Of a DNA stretch of 36,916 bases, positions 7,739 through 15,240 are shown piece by piece. The stretch lies in NCBI GenBank assembly GCA_002722955.1, contig PBMZ01000150.1:1-36916 (forward strand), in the 5' to 3' direction. Within the stretch, counting starts at the first letter, position 1, and the number at the start of each line of letters is the position of its first letter. A program made the position numbers and the translations under genes. This DNA is from Planctomycetaceae bacterium (GTDB lineage Bacteria > Planctomycetota > Planctomycetia > Planctomycetales > Planctomycetaceae). The notes beneath the pieces are model-generated. The model was not told where the DNA came from. It did not search any database and was given only the letters and a program-made list of their open reading frames with translations.

Positions 7739-8684
7739 TAGCAACGTGATAGAGTCCCAATGCCAGCATCAGGCGACGATCGATGATCTGCGGCGATCAC
7801 TGAATGCCGCGCTGATTGGAAAAGAGGACATCGTCGAAATGGTGCTGGCTTGTCTGCTGGCGCGAGGGCACCTCTTGTTCGATGATCTACCAGGACTTGG
7901 AAAGACGACGCTGGCGAAAGCGGTTGCACACGCTGTTAGCGGTCAATTTGCCCGCGTGCAATGCACGCCTGACTTGTTGCCGACGGACATCACTGGCTTC
8001 AACATGTTCGATCAAAAGGTGCGCGAGTTTGAATTTCATCGCGGACCGGTATTCTCGGACGTTTTGTTGGCAGATGAAATCAATCGAGCCACACCGCGAA
8101 CGCAAAGTGCACTTTTCGAAGCAATGGCCGAGCGGCAAGTCACCATTGACGGTCAAACCCATCAGCTAGGCACATCGTTCTTTGTGATCGCCACGCAAAA
8201 TCCCGTCGAAAGCCACGGAGCGTATCCGTTGCCTGAAGCTCAACTTGATCGCTTTGCGATGAAACTGCGAATCGGATACCCCGAACGAGATCACGAGTTA
8301 GAAATGTTGGCCGCAAACGTCGGTCAGTTGGAAGGCACGCAACCAGAACCGGATCCGGTGATTTGTCCGCAGCAGCTTTGTGAGTTGCAAGAGCATGTTG
8401 CCAACGTGGGACTCAACGACAACGTCCGCGAGTACCTTGTCGATCTTGGTCGAGCAACACGCGAACATCAAGCGATTACGTTGGGGCTTAGCCCTCGAGG
8501 AATCATCACTTGGCAGCGAGTCGCACAGGCATTGGCACACCTACGCGGTCGCGATTTTGTGACTCCAGATGACATTCAGGACGTTGCTGGCCCAGTTTTG
8601 GAAGTTCGTCTCGGCGGCGATTTCGACAACGCACCACGAATTGTTGAAGAGATTTTGGGGACTGTCTCAGTGCCTGTGTTTTAG
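7731..8684 (+). CDS. MoxR-family AAA+ ATPase
   Basis: 317 residues. Walker A is DLPGLGKT (52-59) and Walker B ends LLADEINRA, with D115/E116. The MoxR-specific stretch GPVFSDVLLADEINRATPRTQ is only partly quoted here, but all of it is present. Sensor 1 (IATQNP) and the C-terminal lid (LSPRG) follow. MoxR ATPases act as chaperone-like remodelers with DUF58 or VWA partners. The start overlaps the transglutaminase-like gene by 8 bp, completing a three-gene operon. Most MoxR operons put the ATPase first; here it is last. The function of this particular operon cannot be read from sequence. Confidence 0.95.
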   Translation: MTSSNVIESQCQHQATIDDLRRSLNAALIGKEDIVEMVLACLLARGHLLFDDLPGLGKTTLAKAVAHAVSGQFARVQCTPDLLPTDITGFNMFDQKVREFEFHRGPVFSDVLLADEINRATPRTQSALFEAMAERQVTIDGQTHQLGTSFFVIATQNPVESHGAYPLPEAQLDRFAMKLRIGYPERDHELEMLAANVGQLEGTQPEPDPVICPQQLCELQEHVANVGLNDNVREYLVDLGRATREHQAITLGLSPRGIITWQRVAQALAHLRGRDFVTPDDIQDVAGPVLEVRLGGDFDNAPRIVEEILGTVSVPVF

Positions 8685-9070
8685 GACCAATCGAAGCTCT
8701 AACCCGACACGCAAGTTGTGATGTTGTGCCTTTCTTAGCGGCGGAGCCGCGACAGCACATAGCTGCGGGCGTGAGCCCGCAGAAAGTAGCAGCTCTAAGT
8801 TCTTGAGCCGCGAAGCGGTGACAGCAATTTGCTCGTTCAATTGCTGTCACCGCTTCGCGGCTAGTGATTTATTGAGACCCTAATCTGCGGGCTTACGCCC
8901 GCAGCTACGTGCTGTCGCGGCTCCGCCGCTAAGAAAAAACGCAACATCAATTCACGCGAGCGAGGGACGCTAACACGTGTTCGCGAATCGATATTGTTGA
9001 TTGCAAGCACGCGACGTGATGATTCGCACTTAGAACCAACGGCCTAAGAAATCCGATCAAAGAGACCTAC
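8685..9070. repeat. Intergenic region with large nested palindrome (8733-8934)
   Basis: The outer arms 8733-8783 and 8884-8934 are 51 bp each and almost perfect reverse complements (left arm begins TCTTAGCGGCGGAGCCGCGA). A second, inner hairpin pairs 8806-8829 with 8839-8862 perfectly over 24 bp (AGCCGCGAAGCGGTGACAGC...). To the right, about 8956-8971, is a GCGAGCGAGGGACGC-type short repeat also found near 3888, 11870 and 18441. No ORF is credible. The element probably also stops transcription from the MoxR operon. Confidence 0.85.
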
Positions 9071-9616
9071 GTGTTATCTCAAACATTTAAAGCAAACCGA
9101 CAAGCCGTCCTGCTAACTTGGTTGCTACTTGTAGCTGGTTGCAGCGACAACGATGAACGGGTGACGGTTCATGCGCCATCACACAAGCCGTCAAGCTACA
9201 CGTCAGCCGTTTCGCGGCTTCTAAAGTTGCATCAAGAAATCCTCGACAAGCCGCTTAAGAAACGAACGGTCCACGCCAAACACGATCACAAGCATCCTCA
9301 TGGTGATCACTCTCATGGGCACGGCAGTCATACTCACGTGCGAATCGATGCTTTGGAAGAGATGAGCGATCTCGTTGGTTGGTTGCCGGGCTTGGCGGCT
9401 GATACCGAGTTAGGAGAAGAGCCTTGGAATAGTGTTTACAAGACTTCCAATGAACTCACTGTAGTTTTGGCACAGTTCTCAACACTTGAACTCGACCAGC
9501 GTCGAGGCGCCTTTCGAAAGCAATCTTCAGAAATCGGCTCGCAACTGACAATTCTAGATGACATCGCCGAAAGGCTGCGGAATCACAGCGGCAGCGCACA
9601 TCAAATCCTCAATTGA
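9071..9616 (+). CDS. Histidine-rich lipoprotein next to a permease
   Basis: 181 residues from GTG 9071. A lipoprotein signal ends LLLVAGC (Cys24). A His-rich segment spans about 68-89 (HAKHDHKHPHGDHSHGHG...), typical of Zn/Ni/Cu binding. The C-terminal ~90 residues are predicted helical (…EEPWNSVYKTSNEL…). It lies 22 bp before a DUF318-type permease, so the pair probably works together, with the lipoprotein capturing or handing over a metal outside the inner membrane. It is not an obvious homologue of the His-rich lipoprotein at 2449 outside the His stretch. The specific metal is unknown. Confidence 0.8.
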   Translation: MLSQTFKANRQAVLLTWLLLVAGCSDNDERVTVHAPSHKPSSYTSAVSRLLKLHQEILDKPLKKRTVHAKHDHKHPHGDHSHGHGSHTHVRIDALEEMSDLVGWLPGLAADTELGEEPWNSVYKTSNELTVVLAQFSTLELDQRRGAFRKQSSEIGSQLTILDDIAERLRNHSGSAHQILN

Positions 9617-9638
9617 GTTCAGATAGCGAGTATCGACG

Positions 9639-11162
9639 ATGGACACAGTATTCTGGGGAGCGTTGCTGCGATTCGCTCAGGCATTCATTCAAGCGACTCC
9701 AACGATCTTAGTTGGACTGATCGTCGCGGGAGTGTTTCGACGGCTGTTGGGATACGAAGGGACTCGGCGATTATTCGGAAACAACAGTCGTCGTTCGTTG
9801 CTACAGGCTTGGGCTGTCGGAATGTTGTTGCCTGTTTGCTCGCTCGGTGTGATTCCGGTAATGCGCGAAATGCGTCGAGCTGGCGTGTCAGGTGGCGCTA
9901 TCTTGGCGTTTGGATTGACCGCGCCGCTCTTCAATCCGATCTCGGTTCTCTATGGACTGACTCTCTCGGACCCCATTGTGATTTTGACGTTCTCGTTTTG
10001 CTCGCTGTTGATCGTGACGGTCATGGGAATCGGTTGGGACAAGCTGTTCCCGAACACGTCAGAGATGAGTCCCGATCCACCTAAGGTGGCACTGGGAATC
10101 AAACGCATGCTTTCCGTCGGCATCTATGGCGCACGAGAGGTCATTGGTGCCAACAGTCTTTACATCTTCATCGCTTTGATTGGTGTTGCTGTCTTAAGTG
10201 TGCTGCTGCCGCAGGGCTTCTTGCAGGACGCGGCCGAGCACAATGATCCATGGGCACCGTTATTCATGACTTGGATTGCTATCCCCATTTACGCAACCCC
10301 GATGACAGCAATGGTCCAATTGGCAGCAATGTTTCAACATGGCAATTCAGTGGGAGCCGCGTTTGCACTGCTGGCTTTGGGAGCCGGAGCTAACATCGGC
10401 ATCTTGGTCTGGATGGTCCAAGAGTTTAGTCTGCGAAAGACAGCGACCTGGTTCGCACTATTAGTTTCCGTTGTCATCCTTTTGTCCTACACCGTCGACA
10501 AACCACTTTATCCACGTGGCGTCGAGCCGATCGGTCATACACACGCGTTCGACATTTACTGCGCACCGTTTCACAGTGGCATTAACAACGCTTTTCCCCT
10601 GGCCGTGAAAATCCTGCGCGAGAAAACGGCGCCTCACGAACTTGTTTCCATGTTGGCGCTGAGCCTACTGATTGTGACCGGCATCGTGCTTCACTTTTGT
10701 GATCGCCAGCGCAAGATTGAAGCTTGGCTAGAGCGACAGCCGGAAGCCCCACCGAGCATGGATCTGGTGATTCCTGGGCCTGTCCTTGGCGCCATTTCAT
10801 TGGTCGGGCTGATTGGATTGAGCGTATTAGGATGCTACGTTTACTATCCGCCACCGAGCGAAATTCTTGAAGAAATGAGAATCGCCAATACGGAAGTCTC
10901 ATCGGCAACGATCTCGAAAGACTGGGATACGGCCCAATATTGGATTCCAATCTATGACAACTGGAGTCGAAAACTTCAGGTAAGCATGTACTTGCGCGGC
11001 CAAACCATCACACCGTTCCATCGCGCCAAATCCAGAGTCCTACGAGACAAACTGGAATCCCTGAAGCACGGAATCGAAAGCGAAGACGTTGAAGACTCGA
11101 GAAAAATCGGGATCGAGGTGACCAACGCCTTCTACCGTATGAAACACGCTTACGCTCAGTAA
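9639..11162 (+). CDS. DUF318/ArsP-like inner-membrane permease
   Basis: 507 residues with about eight to ten membrane helices in two halves. The family signature LLPVCSLGVIPVMREMRRAG with Cys67, then a FGLTAPLFNP segment, matches the YraQ/ArsP-type permease family, whose known members export or transport metal(loid) species through a pair of related halves; the second half shows PIYATPMTAMVQ and LGAGANIGIL. An HTH-type His pair (GHTHAFD) lies between the halves. After the last helix is an extra periplasmic tail (about 410-507), predicted helical, that resembles the C-terminal domain of the lipoprotein encoded just upstream. Substrate unknown; a divalent metal is favoured by the His-rich partner. 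Confidence 0.85.
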   Translation: MDTVFWGALLRFAQAFIQATPTILVGLIVAGVFRRLLGYEGTRRLFGNNSRRSLLQAWAVGMLLPVCSLGVIPVMREMRRAGVSGGAILAFGLTAPLFNPISVLYGLTLSDPIVILTFSFCSLLIVTVMGIGWDKLFPNTSEMSPDPPKVALGIKRMLSVGIYGAREVIGANSLYIFIALIGVAVLSVLLPQGFLQDAAEHNDPWAPLFMTWIAIPIYATPMTAMVQLAAMFQHGNSVGAAFALLALGAGANIGILVWMVQEFSLRKTATWFALLVSVVILLSYTVDKPLYPRGVEPIGHTHAFDIYCAPFHSGINNAFPLAVKILREKTAPHELVSMLALSLLIVTGIVLHFCDRQRKIEAWLERQPEAPPSMDLVIPGPVLGAISLVGLIGLSVLGCYVYYPPPSEILEEMRIANTEVSSATISKDWDTAQYWIPIYDNWSRKLQVSMYLRGQTITPFHRAKSRVLRDKLESLKHGIESEDVEDSRKIGIEVTNAFYRMKHAYAQ

Positions 11163-11358
11163 TCGCCTGAGGTGCTCTAAGCCGGCTGTTGCGGTAAGTT
11201 TCTCTTGTTCCTTGAACGCCAATAACCACAACCCATTTCTGAAAAATGGTTTACGCTGCGCGGGGCGTGATACTCATCGCTAATGCGATCTTTTCGCAAA
11301 TCCCCGATTTGCCTATAAACGTAAAAAACAATCAATATGCAGAATTTTATCAAACAGT
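11163..11358. terminator. Gap after the permease gene with a small hairpin
   Basis: No ORF is credible between the permease stop and the second pilin. GCAAATC (11296-11302) pairs with GATTTGC (11306-11312) around a 3-nt loop, followed by an A/T-rich run, so it is a weak candidate terminator. The rest of the gap leads into the pilin upstream motif listed separately. Confidence 0.3.
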
Positions 11359-11392
11359 AATTGCAATTGGATTGTAATTAGATTAGAACTGC
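11359..11392 (+). promoter_or_regulatory. Conserved pilin upstream motif, copy 2
   Basis: AATTGCAATT (11359-11368), three bases, TTGTAATT (11372-11379), then ATTA and CTGC at the same spacing as in copy 1 (3178-3211). The motif ends 78 bp before the pilin ATG. Identity is much higher than in the surrounding noncoding DNA, which supports a shared promoter or regulator site for both pilin genes. Confidence 0.6.
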
Positions 11393-11470
11393 GTAAGCGA
11401 ATCAAATGTGATTTCAGACCGATCCCAACAATTCATCAGCCCTCAATGCATTCCCGAAAGGTGTTCCAAG

Positions 11471-11833
11471 ATGAAAACTCGAAAACAAGCTCCCCAAAAA
11501 TCCTCACGTCGTGGACAAGGTATGGTTGAATACATCGTGATCGTCGGTGCTGTCGCCATGATTTCGATGGTTGGCGTTTCCGTATTCGGCCATAAGGTTG
11601 CTGATCAATATGCAATCGGTTCCGGTTTGCTTCCCGGTGCACACGCGGAAGATAACGGTGCGATCGCGACCGGTTTCTTCGCTGGAGTTACGGCGAATGC
11701 AGACGGTGATCTTGAAGCAAACGGTCAAGTTTCCTGGGCCGACGCCACTGGTAACACCACAGCTGGTGAATTGAAGAACAATGTCGTCACCGCCGGCAAC
11801 AACACCGCAGAAGCATTCGTGGCCGAGGATTAA
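11471..11833 (+). CDS. flp: Flp-like type IVb pilin, copy 2
   Basis: 120 residues from ATG 11471 with GAAAGG at 11456-11461. The 15-residue leader ends SSRRG and the predicted mature protein starts QGMVEY; apart from a single Val-for-Thr difference the hydrophobic helix is the same as in the pilin encoded at 3278. From residue 11 on, most positions are identical and differences concentrate in the last 25 residues. A recent duplication, or selection for two co-assembling subunits, is likely. It immediately precedes cpaB, so this is the pilin gene physically linked to the tad assembly operon. Confidence 0.92.
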   Translation: MKTRKQAPQKSSRRGQGMVEYIVIVGAVAMISMVGVSVFGHKVADQYAIGSGLLPGAHAEDNGAIATGFFAGVTANADGDLEANGQVSWADATGNTTAGELKNNVVTAGNNTAEAFVAED

Positions 11834-11868
11834 TCCCGATCCACTCGACTTTTCGTGTGTTATAATTT

Positions 11869-11923
11869 AACGCGTTAGCGAGGGACGCTGCCACTTGAAC
11901 CGGCCGTCCCGCGTTAACGCGTT
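11869..11923. repeat. Hairpin with dispersed GCGAGGGACG repeat between pilin and cpaB
   Basis: AACGCGTTAGCGAGGGACG (11869-11887) pairs with 11905-11923 with two mismatches. It carries the short repeat found near 3888, 8956 and 18441. TATAAT at 11861-11866 directly precedes it. It may be an attenuator allowing more pilin than assembly-protein transcript, a common need in tad loci. Confidence 0.6.
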
Positions 11924-11954
11924 TCGCTTTGGTTCTTGCTTGGTTGAAACTCCC

Positions 11955-13820
11955 ATGCAACGACGATCAACACCATCAAAGAGTCCCGCAATCCGCCTGT
12001 TGATGGCGGTTGGAATTGTGGCGTCCGGTGGCCTGCTGACTTATGGCGGCTTGGACTATTTTGGCTTACTCAACGCAAGTCAAACAGCTCCGCGGAACTC
12101 GCGTGCTGGGATGGTGAAAGTGCCACGGTCACAGCGAGCCTTAACGGCGCTTGCCAAGGTAACTCGCGAAGACGTGCACAACTTGCAGCTCGGCGACGAA
12201 AGTTATTTTTGGATGTCGGCCGAACGCGTGGCTGCTCACCCTGAGTGGATCACCAACCCCGCCGATATCGTTGGCCGCGTGATGGCTCGCAACAAGAGCG
12301 AGCAGCTGGTGTTCACCGAGAAGGATTTCTTACCTGAAGGCAGCCGAACTGGTTTAAGCGGTGGAGTTCCCGAAGGTAAGCAAGGTTTCTTTCTGGATGC
12401 GTCGAAGATTCCAGGTCTCGACCTGTTAAAGATGGGCGACCGGTTCGATCTGCTTGCCAGTCTTCCGGACGAAGCACAAAAACAACAGCAAGGCGAATAC
12501 GGTCTGTTGGCCGGTGGAATTAAAGTTCGCGGTGGCAAACCGATCCCGCTCAGCGGCGTCCGTTTGCTTGTTCAAAACGCCGAGATGATTGCTGTCACTC
12601 GAGGTCGGCAAATGACGACTCAAGGAGTGACGGAACTTCCTGAGACCGCGCGATCCGGATCGACTCAAATTACGATTGCCATCGATCCCGGCGAAGTCGT
12701 CCCGCTGACGCAAGCGTTAGCGGCAGACCGTGCGATTCACTGCGTCGCTCGATCGGGGCAAAACGATGCCGACGCAACCTCGAATTCATCAATACAGCTT
12801 AGTGGAATGATTGCATTCCCGGCGACGTCTCGTCCGATAAAAGCGTTCTCGCGAATCACCGCCGACGATCTTGCCGACAGCGATACTGGTGAGCTGCGGA
12901 CGTATTACTTTCCCAAAGAAAACGTCCGCGACGAATGGATCATGACCGTCAACGATTTGATTGGTCGAGTTGTCGCCCGCGACGTGAGTGCCGGATTCAT
13001 CTTTTCTAAAGACGACTTTCTGCCGGAGAGTGCCGTCATTCGAGACGTCAAAGCGTTCGCGCGAATCGTTGCCGATGATCTTGTCGATGCACGTCAGGCC
13101 AAAGAGTACGTTGGACGCGTGGCTGCCCGAGACTTCAACGCCGGATTCATCTTTTCGGAAAACGACCTCCTTCCGAAAAGTGCTGTCATCCGAGACGTCA
13201 AAGCGTTCTCGCGAATCGTTGCCGACGATCTTGTCGATGCACGTCAGGCCAAAGAGTACATTGGACGCGTCGCTGCCCGTGACTTGGCTCAAGGTGCTCC
13301 ACTCAAAGACACCGACCTCTTGCCACCAGACGCGGCGGCTGGGATCGCTGGCGGAACTCCAACTGACCGAGTAGCAATCTCCATCGATCTGGAAACAGTA
13401 CACGGTGTCGGCGACCTCAATCGTGGCGATCAATTCGATTTACTTGCCTCGCGACTGGTAAAGCCCGGTGAAGAATTGGCCAAATTGGGAACCGACGTCA
13501 AAGTTTCCGGAAGTCCAATTGCATCCAGTAAGTTGATGGATCAAGCTCGAAATACTGTTCTTGCCCGAGAAGCATTGGTCGTCGATATCGGCGAGAAGAC
13601 AGCAACGATTGCCGTTTTGCCCAGTGATGTTCCCGGTATCACGAAAGCCATCACACTCAAAGCGTCGATCTTCGCTCTTCTGCGATCCGGCCAACCCGGT
13701 TCGGAATCACACGCACTCGAGTCGGATCCCGATACTGCTGGAAACGTGACCATCGTTGAAGAGATCGTCGGCGGCAAGCGAACTGTTCGAGTCTTTGCGG
13801 GTAGCAAGAAGTCGAAATAA
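11955..13820 (+). CDS. cpaB: Enlarged CpaB/RcpC-like Flp pilus assembly protein with repeated SAF units
   Basis: 621 residues from ATG 11955; an upstream in-frame TTG (11895) was rejected because it lies inside a hairpin repeat. One N-terminal membrane helix (about 14-33) precedes two CpaB modules: SAF-like segment plus GFFLDASKIPGLDLLKMGDRFDLL-type region (only part quoted), and later VAISIDLETVHGVGDLNRGD. Between them lie extra SAF-like segments, including two tandem 50-residue copies (about 347-396 and 397-446; DNA 12993-13142 and 13143-13292) almost identical at both levels. Typical CpaB is 250-350 residues. CpaB proteins sit in the periplasm and support the secretin and pilus passage. 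A role for the added units in spanning a wider periplasm is only a guess. Confidence 0.85.
   Translation: MQRRSTPSKSPAIRLLMAVGIVASGGLLTYGGLDYFGLLNASQTAPRNSRAGMVKVPRSQRALTALAKVTREDVHNLQLGDESYFWMSAERVAAHPEWITNPADIVGRVMARNKSEQLVFTEKDFLPEGSRTGLSGGVPEGKQGFFLDASKIPGLDLLKMGDRFDLLASLPDEAQKQQQGEYGLLAGGIKVRGGKPIPLSGVRLLVQNAEMIAVTRGRQMTTQGVTELPETARSGSTQITIAIDPGEVVPLTQALAADRAIHCVARSGQNDADATSNSSIQLSGMIAFPATSRPIKAFSRITADDLADSDTGELRTYYFPKENVRDEWIMTVNDLIGRVVARDVSAGFIFSKDDFLPESAVIRDVKAFARIVADDLVDARQAKEYVGRVAARDFNAGFIFSENDLLPKSAVIRDVKAFSRIVADDLVDARQAKEYIGRVAARDLAQGAPLKDTDLLPPDAAAGIAGGTPTDRVAISIDLETVHGVGDLNRGDQFDLLASRLVKPGEELAKLGTDVKVSGSPIASSKLMDQARNTVLAREALVVDIGEKTATIAVLPSDVPGITKAITLKASIFALLRSGQPGSESHALESDPDTAGNVTIVEEIVGGKRTVRVFAGSKKSK
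12993..13292 (+). repeat. 150-bp in-frame tandem duplication inside cpaB
   Basis: The segments starting at 12993 and 13143 share long identical runs, for example CGAGACGTCAAAGCG at 13041 and 13191, at a spacing of exactly 150 bp (50 codons). A more diverged third unit precedes them (about 12833-12992). High DNA identity points to a recent duplication or gene conversion. Confidence 0.85.
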
Positions 13821-14052
13821 TCCCCCTCACAGTTGTGCGTACGATGGCTGGAAAATTGGTTGATCAAGAATCGGCAGAATGAGTAAGGGCCATTGTTCTG
13901 CCCCATCATTCTGCCACCGCATCATCTTACTAGGCAAAGGAATGGGGGCAGAGGAATGAAGAGGCATTCCAAAATCTCAGAATTCCTTTGCCCCCATTCC
14001 TCTGCCTATTTCCAAGTCGCGCGAAGATAAATATCAAACAGTGAGTTGACTC
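13821..14052. repeat. Gap between cpaB and cpaE with two hairpin repeats
   Basis: GGCAGAATGA (13873-13882) pairs with TCATTCTGCC (13906-13915). A longer stem, 13931-13959 (TAGGCAAAGGAATGGGGGCA...) with 13981-14008, has two mismatches. Related sequence occurs in inverted order at about 18793-18862. No ORF is credible here. The hairpins interrupt what would otherwise be one pilin-cpaB-cpaE operon. Confidence 0.7.
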
Positions 14053-14106
14053 ATCGCTACACCACAGATACTGATCCTACGAACCGACACGCAACTCGAT
14101 GACGAG

Positions 14107-15240
14107 TTGGATAACGCTTTGAAAGCGGTCGCTGATGTCGCGCCCGTCACTCATTACTTCGATGAACTTCGAGCGGCGGCCGAGGGGGCTCGCAGCTTTC
14201 GTCCTGAATTAGTCATCGTTGAATTGACCAGCGACATGCGCGCGCTTGGCGTGTTAGCGGACGAGTTATCCGCGTCATCTCCAGAGAGCGCCATCATCGC
14301 CGTCTTTCGACCTGATCAACTCCCCAATCAAGTCGCCGAAAGCACAGTCATGATCCAAGCGCTGCGGCTCGGCGTCGAGGACTTTATCCGACGTCCCATT
14401 TCGAGCCGTGATCTTGAACAACTATTGGCCCGCCGCCTTCAGCGTCCTCAACAAACCCGAACGTCGACCGGGCGACAAGTTGCCTTTATCAGCAACAAGG
14501 GAGGCGTTGGCAAAAGCACGTCGGCGGTGAACACTGCTGTCGCGTTAGCTGAAATTCATCCAGAGCGAGTACTGCTGGTTGACGGTTCGTTGCAAATCGG
14601 TGTCTGTGCTACGCAATTGAATTTGCAACCAAAGACGACCATCGTCGATGCTTGGCGTGAACGTGACCGATTGGATGAGTTTTTGCTTCGCGAGTTAACA
14701 ACAGCACACAGCAGCGGACTCGATTTGTTGGCGGCTCCCAAAGCAGCGATCGACGCCATCGATATCGACGATGCCATCGTGTCTCGAATCCTGATGCTGG
14801 CGCGGCGGTCTTATGATTACGTGGTCGTCGATACTTTTCCGCTGTTCGATCGCGTCATCATGGCGATCTTGGACCTGAGCGATTTGGCGTACATCGTTTT
14901 GGAAAACGTTGTGCCGACGATGCAGAACATTCGTGGATTCTTTGACCTGTTGGACGACGTCGAATTCCCGGCCGAAAAGCAGCGATTACTGTTGAATCGA
15001 TTTTCGAAGATCGGCGGCAACCCGGATCAAGCCGAGGTCGAGTCTTACTTGGATCGCGATGTCGACCACGTCGTGCCGTTTGACTCGAAAGTCATTCAAG
15101 CCGCCAACACCGGAACACCGTTCGTGATGAATGCAGGCCGCTTTTCGAAGTCGGCTCGGGCAGTTCGCGGAATCGCCGAAGAGATCACTTCATTGTCAAA
15201 TGGCCACATCGATGCGGCGGGAAGCGAGGAGCTGTCATGA
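14107..15240 (+). CDS. cpaE: CpaE/TadZ-like pilus assembly ATPase; true start uncertain
   Basis: 377 residues from TTG 14107. An N-terminal receiver-like domain (about 1-115, with ELVIVEL in place of the usual phospho-Asp strand) is followed by a MinD/ParA-type domain with deviant Walker A KGGVGKST (131-138) and a switch region VVVDTFPLFD. CpaE/TadZ proteins place the pilus machinery at its site in the cell. The reading frame stays open upstream to a stop at 14047, and those codons encode QILILRTDTQLDDEL, which looks like the first strand of the receiver domain, yet no ATG, GTG or TTG lies there. The true start may be an unusual codon, or the receiver has lost its first strand. The stop overlaps cpaF (ATGA). 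Confidence 0.88.
   Translation: MDNALKAVADVAPVTHYFDELRAAAEGARSFRPELVIVELTSDMRALGVLADELSASSPESAIIAVFRPDQLPNQVAESTVMIQALRLGVEDFIRRPISSRDLEQLLARRLQRPQQTRTSTGRQVAFISNKGGVGKSTSAVNTAVALAEIHPERVLLVDGSLQIGVCATQLNLQPKTTIVDAWRERDRLDEFLLRELTTAHSSGLDLLAAPKAAIDAIDIDDAIVSRILMLARRSYDYVVVDTFPLFDRVIMAILDLSDLAYIVLENVVPTMQNIRGFFDLLDDVEFPAEKQRLLLNRFSKIGGNPDQAEVESYLDRDVDHVVPFDSKVIQAANTGTPFVMNAGRFSKSARAVRGIAEEITSLSNGHIDAAGSEELS

Noticed and set aside
8685..9070. Insertion sequence remnant
   Set aside because: Long inverted arms are present but no transposase fragment or target duplication could be seen, so it is listed only as a palindromic repeat.
12993..13292. Tandem repeats considered as a CRISPR array
   Set aside because: The copies are 150 bp, in frame and adjacent without spacers; no cas gene is present.
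12789..13433. 214-codon minus-strand frame with internal repeats
   Set aside because: Its repeats mirror the SAF-unit duplication of cpaB on the opposite strand, so it is a by-product of that gene.
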